Shown here in pieces: positions 1-12,600 of a stretch of DNA of 64,000 bases. Position 1 is the stretch's first letter. Each line of letters begins with the position of its first letter. A program made the position numbers and the translations under genes. Origin of the DNA: Ianthella basta (taxonomy: Eukaryota; Porifera; Demospongiae; Verongiida; Ianthellidae); contig OZ025869.1 of assembly GCA_964019415.1 (NCBI GenBank), positions 11,240,598-11,304,597 of the forward strand. The letters run 5' to 3'. Under the pieces are notes generated by a model. That model was not told where the DNA came from. It saw nothing but the letters and a program-made list of their open reading frames with translations, and searched no databases.

Positions 1-648
1 CAGTGCTAGGAATACACCACTTGTGCGGCAACAGACGTGAAGAAGGAATAAAAGTAAATTCCATATTGATAGACACCGCAAAATTTTCTTGCTTATCTCA
101 TGGGCACCATTGCAACAGCAGAGGATGGCAAATGGTAATAGGAAGAGGGACGGAATGGCAAAACTGAGCTTCCTGCCATGATAAATGGCAACAATCAGTG
201 TAGCTGATGTTCCAAACACTAGTAGACCCAACACCATACATCCGGCCCTAATGTGTATAGCCACATCAGAGGATAGGTGTACTATTTCAGTCAATAATGT
301 AAAGACAGTCATAAGAACATTCCCCAGGAATGACACTGTAACACATCCCCAGAATATGCCATAGTTATTAAATGAAGACTTTGCTGTGTTGTCATGGTAA
401 TTGCTTGCTAAAGTAGATCCTTGCTTGTGAAGGAAATGTACACTCATTAGAAGAATTAGGACTGTTAGAAAGTAGTTTCCCGCTGAGTAGATGGCTAACA
501 TTGCACTAGCTAGAATCTCCAGCCATTGTTCACCATTGTGTAAAGTGACAGAATACGCAGTTATCTGTGGGTCAGTATGGCACCCACGGAGCACATATCC
601 AAGATATCCACCTTCGCTAGATATTTGAGCAGCAGCATACAACTGGAT
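1..648 (-). CDS. Multi-pass membrane protein, exon 2 (copy A), partial at window edge
   Basis: Second exon of a two-exon gene whose first exon is at 1510-1968. The acceptor (tgtgcacatgcag) lies just above 648 and the exon opens in phase 0 with IQLYAA, which joins the phase-0 end of exon 1. The 216 visible codons hold no stop. They contain a cysteine-bearing loop (YVLRGCHTDPQ), then TM-like segments beginning MLAIYSAGNYFL, FWGCVTVSFLGNVL, MVLGLLVFGTSATLIV and FAIPSLFLLPFAILCCC, and a fifth that runs off the window. Copy C shows that four more hydrophobic stretches and a short acidic tail should follow. I do not recognise the family; function is unknown, and a receptor or transporter role would be guesswork. 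Compared with B, D, E and F, nothing visible is broken here, so this copy may be functional. Confidence 0.6.
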   Translation of the reverse strand, partial: MQLYAAAQISSEGGYLGYVLRGCHTDPQITAYSVTLHNGEQWLEILASAMLAIYSAGNYFLTVLILLMSVHFLHKQGSTLASNYHDNTAKSSFNNYGIFWGCVTVSFLGNVLMTVFTLLTEIVHLSSDVAIHIRAGCMVLGLLVFGTSATLIVAIYHGRKLSFAIPSLFLLPFAILCCCNGAHEISKKILRCLSIWNLLLFLLHVCCRTSGVFLAL

Positions 649-807
649 CTGCATGTGCACATGTTTGCATATGGATAAGAGATAATGATTGTGTTCATTT
701 TCCAATTATCATCAAATTGCATGAAGGATATATAGTATTTCCACTGCTGTATTCTAGATGGCCTACGTATATATATAGAATATATTATTATATGTATTAT
801 GTAATAG

Positions 808-922
808 TTAAATGCTGACCAAGAGGTGTCTCTGAGATTTAGAGCACGAGGCACGAGGGGCGCTTCGCGCCCTCGTGCCGAGTGGTCTAAATCTTCAGAG
901 ACACCGATTGGTCAGCATTTAA
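808..922. repeat. Fold-back (palindromic) element inside copy A intron
   Basis: Near-perfect inverted repeat. The left arm begins TTAAATGCTGACCAA and the right arm ends TTGGTCAGCATTTAA; the centre is the hairpin GGGGCGC-TTC-GCGCCC. Inner arms share GGTGTCTCTGA / TCAGAGACACC. Copies B and C have introns of about 450-480 bp at this place and lack it, so it inserted after the duplication. It forms the left part of a roughly 385-bp insertion that continues to about 1190. Confidence 0.75.
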
Positions 923-1195
923 GTGTTATAGACCCCAACGATTGTGCAAGGAGCGGCAGCGAATCAGTTTAACTACTCGTACTTGCGTCATCACGCGTCT
1001 TCCGGAAGTAGTTAGCAATTTCTGACAATGGCCGAGAAAACGTTGTTTGGTTATGGGGTTTGTCATCTCGCAGCAGACAAGTGACAGTCACATGACAAGA
1101 AGCCACACTCAGCACTGTTACATCTACGACTTTAGAAACATCGTTTAGACGCACGTTACCATGGCAACGGGATCTATGGAAGGATTAAGCCATGA
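923..1195. other. CpG-rich insert with promoter-like motifs in copy A intron
   Basis: This stretch is absent from the equivalent introns of copies B and C. It has CpGs, an ETS-type core (CTTCCGGAAGT) near 1000, and two ATGs in good context: near 1027, and at 1160 followed after 12 codons by the donor-like GAG|gtactt. It may be the promoter end of a mobile element, or a captured first exon on the plus strand. No downstream plus-strand exon was found, so it is not called as a gene. Confidence 0.3.
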
Positions 1196-1509
1196 GGTAC
1201 TTACTTAACCACTTCATGTGTGGCATGGGCCGATGCATTCATGCATAATATAATAGAGTTGTAGGCGTGGAGACTGAAACCCAATTCATCACTTAACCAT
1301 GTAAGTAGTGATCGTCTACATGGCAATCCAGTATTACAGAGTATCAAAGCTGAACAAGTTTTAGGAACTCGTTCGCTGTATATAGCATAAAATGTCATGC
1401 TAGCTTCAGAGCTTACAGTATAACCATAGAATGTGTAATTATACACAGTCATTATTCAACCAATCCGTCTATTCCTGTTAAGACTGTTTCCTCACTACAG
1501 ATAACTCAC

Positions 1510-1968
1510 CCTCATTGTTAGGTCATTAAAGAAGTTGAAGTGACTGAGATTCGTGTTACAAAGGCTTGGTACTGTGATGTTCACCAGCCGCGGTGTCCAA
1601 GGAGTGAAGTAATTCAGAGTGAATAGCGCATACTCATTAAGCATAGTAATGTTTATGAAGAAGAACACAGGTGAAGGTACCCATAGCCACATCTCCTCCC
1701 CCGGGGGACAGTTAGGGTCAGTAGAAATGAAGTCTGTTCCATTGCTTGAGTTCATGTGGTAGACCACTTGCACTGATAGTGGGAAGACACTGTTAGCCTC
1801 GTAGAAGGCATGTACCAAGGCATCCACATTGGCAGAGTTGTCAGTTATTGTGGCTTTCTCAAATTCACTGAAAGAATTCACACAGCCGTCAGAAGCAATT
1901 CCAGCAGCAGACAAGACCAGAGCTACTAATACTGCCACAGTGCTTATGAACTTGGGACAGACCATCAT
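1510..1968 (-). CDS. Secreted/ectodomain exon 1 of the multi-pass family (copy A)
   Basis: 153 codons starting at the first of two ATGs (MMVCPKF) and ending LTMR at the donor AGG|gtgagtta. An N-terminal hydrophobic signal peptide (residues about 1-25, ending SAAGIAS) precedes an extracellular-looking domain. The domain has a conserved acidic/asparagine stretch, the N-glycosylation run NSSNGT, a PNCPPGEEMWLWVP motif and paired cysteines. The phase-0 donor matches the phase-0 acceptor of the exon at 1-648, so the intron is 861 bp, longer than in the other copies because of the 808-1190 insertion. A (TG)n tract lies about 280 bp upstream, as in copies B and C. Family not recognised. Confidence 0.65.
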
Positions 1969-2244
1969 CACACTTTACGTTCACTGTGGACAGCAATCAG
2001 AATACATTGTTGATTGCTACTACATAATTATATCAGTTCAGTTTATATGGTTCAGTGCACGTGTTAGTCTGTTTGTTGCTGCGGTCATACCACTTGAGCG
2101 CAGATCTGTGTACAATGATGCACTGAAACAGTTTTCTGTATGGAAATGAAACTGAATTAGTGCTACTGTTGTTAGATGAAAAGGTAACAGAAAATACTAA
2201 ACAATTTAAAAAAGTGTTACAGTCATTTTCATTAAATAAGGTTA

Positions 2245-2308
2245 TATGTGTGTGTGTGTGCTTGTGCATGTGTGTATGTTTGTGTGTGTGTACATGTGTG
2301 TGTGTGCA

Positions 2309-2340
<32 letters not shown>

Positions 2341-2361
2341 GTGTGTGTGTGTGTGTGTGCG

Positions 2362-2426
<65 letters not shown>

Positions 2427-2427
2427 G
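2245..2427. repeat. (TG)n microsatellite upstream of copy A exon 1
   Basis: Imperfect (TG)n with interspersed CATG and TTG interruptions. The same tract sits at the same relative place upstream of copies B and C and in fragment F, so it was carried along with the duplicated block. Long cysteine-valine or histidine-threonine frames here are translation artefacts. Confidence 0.95.
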
Positions 2428-2429
2428 TG

Positions 2430-3344
2430 CACATAGTTCTGTGTGTGTGTATGTAATGCATGTGTATGTGCATACATTCTTAGTGCACGCGCGAAGCATG
2501 TGCATTGGGTGTATGTACTGAGCATATCCAGTGTCATGTCATGCATCTGCCACTGTCGTATTAGAGGCATCCAGTCTTCAAGTCTATTGTCTACACACAT
2601 CTGCTCAAGCATATAATGTTCACTGAAACAGTTACAGTGTGTAATGCATGCAAATGCAGCTGCAGCCAAGGCACTGATGTATACAATTGTGCATGCAGAA
2701 ATATTGTTACTGTCTTGATCAAGAATGTGTGTGTGTGTATTGAATCTGTATGCATGACCTGAAAGATTATATAGTAGTATAAATTGCTCATTTGAGTGAA
2801 GCATAACTTCAGTATATACAACCCACATTTAAAGTATACCCTGGCTCTGTACACCTCCATAACGATTGATGACAACCCAGCTACACACATCAAGATATGT
2901 ATTCAAGACTCTGATGAAGATGCTTCCCTAGTCATGATCTCTACTGCACTTAGAGGTCACTGATGCATGTGTGTATAATTATACGTAAGTACCAACGAAA
3001 GAGAACGCCAGGTCCTCTATCAATTGAGGACATGTACAGTGCCAGCGGTCCCATGCAGCTACATACTGTAATAATGGAGATATGTGTATAACTAGACAGG
3101 TTTCATAACAGTATTAAGACACTGCAGTTTTCAGTTACCTTCATCATTTAATAATTATTAAATTTTACAGATATAATATTATAAAGGTAGTCAAAACTGC
3201 ACACTGAAATACCTACATTGATATACGTGATCATGAACCCTGGCTGGTGTGAACGAATCTGAGCATGTCATTTAGTGAATAGTCTAACCACTCAGGCCTC
3301 ATCATCGATCCTGGCATACAAGTGACAGTCATCTACAGACAATT
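2430..3344. other. Duplicated non-coding upstream flank of copy A
   Basis: No convincing exon. The segment is closely similar to 26830-27480 upstream of copy B, for example the shared stretch around gatatacgtgatcatgaaccc. It is therefore part of the duplicated block rather than unique sequence. Confidence 0.6.
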
Positions 3345-3574
3345 CTAAGGAACATTATCTTTACCTTTAACTATTATCATTGCCTTTGTCATGTCACCTT
3401 CACCAAAGGATCTCAGTGGCTGTCCAGCACTGCTGTGATAAAGGGCACATCCCCAGTTTGCTGTGGCATTGTTTCTGATTGTGCAATTTTGCATGCAGCA
3501 CACACAAGTGTGGCCACGAATGCTAACACTATCAAAACAGTCATCATTATTTCACATAATTGTGGTAATTTCAT
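3345..3574 (-). pseudogene. Broken copy of a small secreted cysteine-rich gene
   Basis: Counterpart of the intact 81-codon ORF at 27478-27723. It keeps the start (MKLPQLCE), the signal-peptide core (LIVLAFVATLVCAAC) and, at nucleotide level, the tail that ends VPSTOP in copy B. An indel just after ACKI shifts the frame, and a segment around the middle cysteines is shortened. Read directly, it ends early. Called a pseudogene by comparison with copy B. Confidence 0.55.
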
Positions 3575-3654
3575 TACTTCACTATTTCATTCCATTAATA
3601 TTTTATTATTTCATAGTCATTTAATTTCCTGAGGCTATTTTGTGTTCATTGTAA

Positions 3655-6600
3655 ATGATTGTATAATTTAATAGGATATTGCAAGATGAAGATGAAGATG
3701 AAGCAAAAAATTGCAAGATAAGGCAAGAAAATGCAACATGAGGCAAGATATTGAAAGATGAAGTTAGATATAGCAAGATGAGGCAAGAAATAGCAAGATG
3801 AGGCATAATATTGCAAGATGAGGCAAGAAATTGCTAGATGAGGCAAGAAAATGCAAGATGAGGCAAGATATTGCAATATGAGGCAAGAAATAGCAAGATG
3901 AGGCAAGAAAAGAAAGATGAGGCATGATATAGCAAGATGAGGCAAGAAATAGAAAGATTAGGCAAGATATAGAAAGATGAGACAAGAAGTGCAAGATAAG
4001 GCAAGATATAGGAAGATGAGGCAAGAAAATGCAAGATGAGGCAAGAAACTGCAAGAGAGGCAAGAAAATGCAAGATTAGGCAAGAAAATGCAAGATGCAT
4101 GAGGCAAGATATTGCAAGATGAAGTTAGATATAGAAAGATGAGGCAAGAAATAGCAAGATGAGGAAAGAAAAAGCAAGATGAGGAAAGAAAAAGCAAGAT
4201 GAGGCAAGATATAGCAAGATGAGGCAAGAAATAGAAAGATAAGGCAAGATATAGGAAGATGAGCCAAGAAAGTGCAAGATAAGGCAACATATTGGAAGAT
4301 GAGGCAAGAAAATGCAAGACTAGGCAAGAAATTACAAGATGAGGCAAGATATTGCAAGATGAAGTTAGATATAGCAAGATGCGGCAAGAAATAGCAAGAT
4401 GAGGCATAATATTGCAATATGAGGCAAGATATGACAAGATGAGGCAAGATGAGGCAAGACATTGCAAGATGAAGTTAGATATAGCAAGATGAGGCAAGAA
4501 TTAGCAAGATGAGGCCTAATATTGCAAGATGAGGCAAGAAATTGCAAGAAGAGGCAAGAAAATGCAAGATGAGGCAAGATATTGCAAGATGAGGCAAGAA
4601 ATAGCAAGATGAGGCAAGAAAAAGCAAAATGAGGCAAGATATAGCAAGATGAGGCAAGAAAGTGCAAGATAAGACAAGATATGGGTAGATGAGGCAAGAA
4701 AATGCAAGACGAGGCAAGAAATTGCAAGATGAGGCAAGAGAATGTAAGATGAGGCAAGATATAGCAAAATGAGGCAAGATATTGCAAGATGAGGCAAGAA
4801 TTAGCAAGATGAGGCCTAATATTGCAAGATGAGGCAAGAAAATGCAAGATGAGGCAAGACATTGTTAGATGAGGCAAGAGATAGCAAGATGAGGCAAGAA
4901 TCAGCAAGATGAGGCAAGATATAGCAAGATAAGGCAAGAAATAGCAAGATTAAACAAGATATAGTAAGATGAGGAAAGAAAATGCAAGATCAGCAAGATG
5001 AGGCATAATATTGCAAGATTAGGCAAGATATAGGAAGATAAGGCAGGGAAATGCAAGATGAGGATAGAATCAGCAAGGTGAGGCATAATATTGCAATATG
5101 AGGCAAGATATAACAAGATGAGGCAAGATGAGGCAAGATATTGCAAGATGAAGCAAGAAATTGCAAGATAAAGCAAGAAAAAGACAAGATGAGGCTATAG
5201 ATATTGCAAGATGAAGTTAGATATAGCAAGATGAGGCAAGAATCAGCAAGATGAGACATAACATTGCAAGATTAGACAAGATATAGGAAGATGAGACAAG
5301 AAAATGCATGATCAGGCAAGATAACACAAGATGAGGCAAGAAAATGCAAGATGAGGCAAGAAAATGCAAGATGAGGCAAGAATCAGCAAGATGAAGCATA
5401 ATATTGCAAGATTAGGTAAGAAATTGCAAGATTAGACAAGAAAATGCAAGATGAGGTAAGAATCAGCAAGATGAGGCATAATATTGCAAGATTAGTAAGA
5501 TATGGGAAGATGAGGCAAGAAACTGCAAGATAAGGCAAGATATTGCAAGATGAGGCAAGAAATTGCAAGATGAGTCAAGAAATTTCAAGATGAGGAAAGA
5601 TACTGCAAGATTAAGCAAGAAATAGCAAGGTGAGACAAGAAAATGCAAGATGAGGCAAAAATCCGCAAGATGAGGCATAATATTGCAAGATTAAGTAAGA
5701 TATAGGAAGATGAGGCGAGAAAATGCAAGATGAGGCAAGAAAATGCAAGATGAGGCAAGATATTGCAAGATGAGGCAAGAAATAGCAAGATGAGGCAAGA
5801 AATAGCAAGATGAGGCAAGATATAGCAAGATGAGGCAAGATATTGCAAGATTGGGCAAGAAATTGCAAGATAAGGCAAGAAAAGGCAAGATGATGCAAGA
5901 TATTGGGAGAAGAGGCAAGGTATTGCAAGATGAGGCATAATATTACAAGACGGGTTAGATACTGCAAGATGAGGCAAGATATAGCATGATGAGGCAAGAA
6001 ATTGCAAGATTAGGCAAGATATATTAAGATGAGGCAAGAAAATGCAAGATGAGTCAAGAAATTGCAAGATGAGGCATAATAGTGCAAGATTATAATTAGG
6101 CAAGATAAAGAAAGATGAGGCAAGAAAATGCAAGATGAGGCAAGAATTAGCAAGAGGAGGCATAATATCGCAATATGAGGCAAGATATGACAAGATGAGG
6201 CAAGATGAGGCAAGATAATGCAAGATGAAGTTAGATATAGCAAGATGAGGCAAGAATTAGCAAGATGAGGCCTAATATTGCAAGATGAGGCAAGAAATTG
6301 CAAGAAGAGGCAAGAAAATGCAAGATGAGGCAAGATATTGCAAGATGAGGCAAGAAATAGCAAGATGAGGCAAGAATCAGCAAGATGAGGCAAGATATAG
6401 CAAGATAAGGCAAGAAATAGCAAGATGAGGCAAGAATCAGCAAGATGAAGCAAGATATAGCAAGATGAGGAAAGAAAATGCAAGATGAGGCAAGAAAGAG
6501 CAAGAGGAGGCATAATATTGCAATATGAGGCAAGACATGACAAGATGAGGCACAATGAGGCAAGATATTGCAAGATGAAGTTAGATATAAGAAGATGAGG

Positions 6601-9600
6601 CAAGAATTAGCAAGATGAGGCCTAATATTGCAAGATGAGGCAAGAAATTTCAAGATGAGGCAAGAAAAGGCAAGATGAGGCAAGACATTGCAAGATGAGG
6701 CAAGAAATAGCAAGATGAGGCAAGATATAGCAAGATGAGGCAAGAAATAGCCAGGTTAAACAAGATATAGTAAGATGAGGCAAGAAAATGCAAGGTGAGG
6801 CAAGAATCAGCAAGATGAGGCATAATATTGCAAGATTAGGCAAGATATAGAAAGATGAGGCAAGAAAATGCAAGATGAGGCAAGATATTGCAAGATGGGG
6901 CAAGAATCAGCAAGATGAGGCATAATATTGCAATATGAGGCAAGATATAACAAGATTAGGCAAAATGAGGCAAGATATTGCAAGATGTGGCAAGAAAATG
7001 CAAGATGAGGCAAGAAAATGGAAGATGAGGCAAGACATTGCAAGATGAGGCAAGAAATAGCAAGATGAGGCAAGAAAACGTAAGATGAGGCAAGACATTG
7101 CAAGATGAGGCAAGAAATAGCCAGATGAGGCAAGATATAGCAAGATGAGGTAAGATATTGCAAGGTTAGGCAAGAAATAGCAAGATTAAACAAGATATAG
7201 GAAGATGAGGCAAGATATTGCAAGATGAGGCAAGAAATTGCGAGATGAGGCAAGAAAATAGAAGATGAGGCAAGAATCAGTAATATGAGACATAAAATTG
7301 CAAGATTAGGCAAGATATAACAAGATGGGGCAAGAAAATGCAAGATGAGGCAACATAATGCAAGATGAGGCAAGAAATAGCAAGATGAGGCAAGAATCAG
7401 CAAGATGAGGTAAGATATAGCAAGATGAGGCAAGAAAGTGCAAGATAAGGCAAGATATAGGAAGATGAGGCAAGAAAATGCAAGACGAGGCAAGATATTG
7501 CAAGATGAGGCAAGATATTGTAAGATGAGGCAAGATATAGCAAGATGAGGCAAGATATTGCAAGATCAGGCAAGAAATTGCAAGATGAGGCAAGATATTG
7601 CGAGATGAGGCAAGAAAATGCAAGATGAGGCAAGAATCAGTAAGATGAGACATAATATTACAAGATTAGGCAAGATATAGGAAGATGAGGCAAGAAAATG
7701 CAAGATGAGGAAAGCTGAGGCAAGATATTGCAAGATGAAGCAAGAAATTGCAAGATAAGGCAAGAAATAGCAAGATGAGGCAAGACATTGCAAGATGAGG
7801 CAAGATATTGCAAGATGAGGCAAAAAATTAAAAGATGAGGCAAGAAAGTGCAACAAAAGGCAAGAATCAGTAAGATGAGCCATAATCTTGCAAGATTAGG
7901 CAAGATATAGGAAGATGAGGCAAGAAAATGCAAGGTGAGGCAAGATTGCAAGATGAGGCAAGAAAATGCAAGATGAGGCAAGAATGAGATAGATGAGACA
8001 TAATATTGCAAGATTAGGCAAGATATAGCAAGATGTGGCAAGAATTAGTAAGATGAGGCCTAATATTGCAAGATGAGGCAAGAAATTGCAAAATGAGGCA
8101 AGAAAATGCAAGATGAGGCAAGATATTGCAAGATGAGGCAGGAAATTGCAAGATGAGGCAAGATATAGGAAGATGAGGCAAGAAAGTGCAAGATAAGGTA
8201 AGGTATAGGCAGATGAGGCAAGAAAATGCAACAAAAGGCAAGAATCAGTAAGATGATCCATAATCTTGCAAGATTAGGCAAGATATAGGAAGATGAGGCA
8301 AGAAAATGCAAGGTGAGGCAAGATTGCAAGATGAGGCAAGAAAATGCAAGATGAGGCAAGAATCAGATAGATGAGACATAATATTGCAAGATTAGGCAAG
8401 ATATAGCAAGATGTGGCAAGAATTAGTAAGATGAGGCCTAATATTGCAAGATGAGGCAAGAAATTGCAAGATGAGGCAAGAAAATGCAAGATGAGGCAAG
8501 ATATTGCAAGATGAGGCAGGAAATTGCAAGATGAGGCAAGATATAGGAAGATGAGGCAAGAAAGTGCAAGTAAAGGTAAGGTATAGGCAGATGAGGCAAG
8601 AAAATGCAAGACGAGGCAAGATAGTGCAAGACGAGGCAGAAATTGTAAGATGAGGCAAGAAAATGCAAGATGAGGCAAGATATAGCAAGATGAGGCAAGA
8701 AATTGCAAGATGAGGCAAGAAATTGCAAGATGAGGCAAGATACTGCGAGATGAGGCAAGAAAATGCAAGATGAGGCAAGAATCAGTAAGATGATACATAA
8801 TATTGCAAGATTAGGCAAGATATGGGAAGATGAGGCAAGAAAATGCAAGATGAGGAAAGATGAGGCAAGATGAAGCAAGAAATTGCAAGATAAGGCAAGA
8901 AAATGTAACAAAGGCAAGAATCAGTAAGATGAGGAATAATATTGCAAGATTAGGCAAGATATAGGAAAATGAGGCGAGAAAATGCAAGATGAGGCAAGAA
9001 AATGCAAGATGAGAGAGGACATTGCAAGATGAGGCAAGATATTGCAAGATGTGGCAAAAAATTAAAAGATGAGGTAAGAAAATGCAACAAAAGGCAAGAA
9101 TCAGTAAGATGAGCCATAATCTTGCAAGATTAGGCAAGATATCGGAAGATGAGGCAAGAAAATGCAAGGTGAGGCAAGATATCGGAAGATGAGGCAAGAA
9201 AATGCAAGGTGAGGCAAGATATTGTGAGATGAGGCAAGAAAATGCAAGATGAGGCAAGAATCAGTTAGATGAGACATAATATTGCAAGATTAGGCAAGAT
9301 ATAGCAAGATGTGGCAAGAATTAGTAAGATGAGGCCTAATATTGCAAGATGAGGCAAGAAATTGCAAGATGAGGCAAGATAATGCAAGATGAGGCAAGAT
9401 ATTGCAAGATGAGGCAGGAAATTGCAATATGAGGCATGATATAGAAAGATGAGGCAAGAAAGTGCAAGATAAGGTAAGGTATTGGAAGATGAGGCAAGAA
9501 AATGCAAGACGAGGCAAGATATTGCAAGATGAGGCTAGAAATTGTAAGATAAGGCATGAAAATGCCAGATGAGGCAAGATATAGCAAGATGAGATGAGGC

Positions 9601-12600
9601 TAGAAATTGCAAGATGAGGCAAGATATTGCGAGATGAGGCAAGAAAATGCAAGATGAGGCAAGAATCAGTAAGATGAGACATAATATTGCAAGATTAGGC
9701 AAGATATAGGAACATTAGGCAAGAAAATGCAAGATGAGGAAAAATGAGGCAAGATATTCCAAGATGAAGCAAGAAATTGCAAGATTAGGCAAGAAATGGC
9801 AAGATGAGGCAAGATATAGCAAGATGAGGCAAGAGTTTTCAAAATGAGGCAAGATATTGCAAGATAAGGCAAAAAATGCAAGATGAGGCAAGAATCAGCA
9901 AGATGAAGAATGATATCGCAAGATGAGGCAAGTTATAAGAAGATGAGGCAAGAAAATGCAAGATGAGGCACGATATTGCAATATGTGGCAAGAAATTGCA
10001 AGATGAGGCAAGATAATGCAAGATGAGGCAAAAATTTAATAGATGAGGCAAGAAAATGCAACAAAAGGCAAGAATCAGTAAGAAGAGGCATAATGTTGCA
10101 AGATTAGGCAAGATATAGGAAGATGAGGCAAGAAAATGCAAGATGAGGCAAGAAATTGTAAGATGAGGCAAGGAAATGCAAGATTAGGCAAGAAATTGCG
10201 AGATGAGGCAGGAAAATGCAAGATGAGGCAAGAATCAGTAAGATGAGGCATAATATTGCAAGATTAGGCAAGTTATAGAAAGATGAGGCAAGAAAATGCA
10301 AGATGAGGCAAGAAATTGTAAGAAGAGGCAAGAAAATGCAATATGAGGCAAGAATCAGCAAGATGAGGCATAATATTGCAAGATTAGGCAAGCTATAGGA
10401 AGATGAGGCCAGAAAATGCAAGATGAAGCAAGAAAATGCTAGATGAGGCAAAATATAGCAAGATGAGGCAAGATATTGCAAGATGAGGCAAAAAATTGCA
10501 AGATGAGGGAAGTTGAGGCAAGATTTTTCAAAATGAGGCAGGAAATTGCAAGATGAGGCAAAAAATGTAAGATGAGAGAAGACATTGCAAGATGAGGCAA
10601 GATATTGCAAGATAAGGCAAAAAATTGAAAGATGAGGCAAGAAAATGCAACAAAGGCAAGAATCAGTAAGATGAGGCATAATATTGCAAGATTAGGCAAG
10701 ATATAGGAAGATGAGGCAAGAAAATGCAAGATGAGGCAAGAAATTGCAAGATGAGGCAAGAAAATGCAAGATGAGGCAAGAAATTGCAAGATGAGGCAAG
10801 AAAATGCAAGATGAGGCAAGAATCAGCAAGATGAGGCATAATATTGCAAGATAAGGCAAGCTATAGGAAGATGAGGCAAGAACATGCAAGATGAGGCAAG
10901 ATATTGCAAGATGAGGCAAGAACATGCAAGATGAGGCAAGATATAGCAAGATGAGGCAAGATATTGCAAGATGAGGCAAAAAATTGCAATATGAGGCAAG
11001 AAATTGCGAGATGAGGCAAGAAAATGCAAGATGAGGCAAAAATCAGTAAGATAAGACATAATATTGCAAGATGAGTCAAGATATTGCAAGATGAGGCAAA
11101 AATCAGTATGAGAAGACATAATATTGCAAGATGAGGCAAGAAATAGCAAGATGAGGCAAGAATCAGTAAGATGAGGCATAATATTGCAAGATTAGGCAAG
11201 ATATAGTAAAATGAGGCAAGAAAATGCAAGATGAGGAAAGATATTGCAAGATGAGGCAAGAATCAGTAAGATGAGACATAATATTGCAAGATTAGGCAAG
11301 ATATGGAAACATGAGGCAAGATAATGCAAGATGAGGAAAGATGAGGCAAGATATTGCAACATGAGTCAAGAAATTGCAAGACAAGGCAAGAAATAGCAAG
11401 ATGAGGCAAGATATTGCAAGATGAGGCAAATAATTAAAAAATGAGGCAAGAAAATGCAACAGAAGGCTAGAATCAGTAAGATGAGGCATAATATTGCAAG
11501 ATTAGGCAAGATATACGTAGGAAGATGAGGCAAGAAAATGCAAGATGAGGCAAGAAATTGTAAGATGAGGCAAGGAAATGCAAGATGATGCAAGAATCAG
11601 CAAGATGAGGCATAATATTGCAAGATTAGGCAAGCTATAGAAAGATGAGGCAAGAACATGCAAGATGAGGCAAGATATTGCAAGATGAGACAAGAAAATG
11701 CAAAATGCGGCCAGAAAATGCAAGATAAGGCAAGATATAGCAACATGAGGCGAGATATTGCAAGATGAGGTAAGCAATTGCAAGATGAGGCAAGATATTG
11801 TGAGATGAGGCAAGAAAATGCAAGATGAGGCAAGAATCAGTAAGATAAGACATAATATTGTAAGATTAGGTAAGATATAGATAGATGAGCAAGAAAATGC
11901 AAGATGAGGAACGATATAGCAAGATGAGGCAAAATATTGCAAGACGAGGCAAGAAATTGCAAGATGAGGCAAGATATTGCAAGACGATGCAAGAAATTGC
12001 AAGATGAGGCAAGATATTGTGAGATGAGGCAAGAAAATGCAAGATGAGGCAAGAATCAGCAAGATGAGGCATAATATTGCAAGATTAGGCAAGCTATAGG
12101 AAGATGAGGCAAGAAAATGCAAGATGAGGCAAGATATTGCAAGATGAGGCAAGAAAACGCAAGATGAGGCAAGAAAATGCAAGATGAGACAAGATATAGC
12201 AAGGTGAGGCAAAATATTGCAAGATGAGGCAAGAAATAGCAAGATGAGAAAAGATATTGCGAGATGAGGCAAGCAAATGCAAGATGAGGCAAGAATCAGT
12301 AAGATGAGACATAATATTGCAAGATTAGGCAAGATATAGGAACATGAGGCAAGAAAATGCAAGATGAAGAAAGATGAGGCAAGATATTGCAACATGAGGC
12401 AAGAAATTGCAAGATGAGGCAAGAAATAGCAAGATGAGAGAAGACATTGCAAGATGAGGCAAGATATTGCAAGATGAGGCAAATAATTAAAAGAAGAGGC
12501 AAGAAAATGCAACAAAAGGCAAGAATCAGTAAGATGAGGCATAATATTGCAAGATTAGGCATGATGTAGGAAGATGAGGCAAGAAAATGGAAGATGAGGC

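Noticed and set aside
2232..2828. Histidine/threonine- and cysteine/valine-rich ORFs at every (TG)n tract
   Set aside because: Simple translations of TG/CA microsatellites (also at 26.6, 36.5, 42.3, 46.1, 48.8 and 59.4 kb).
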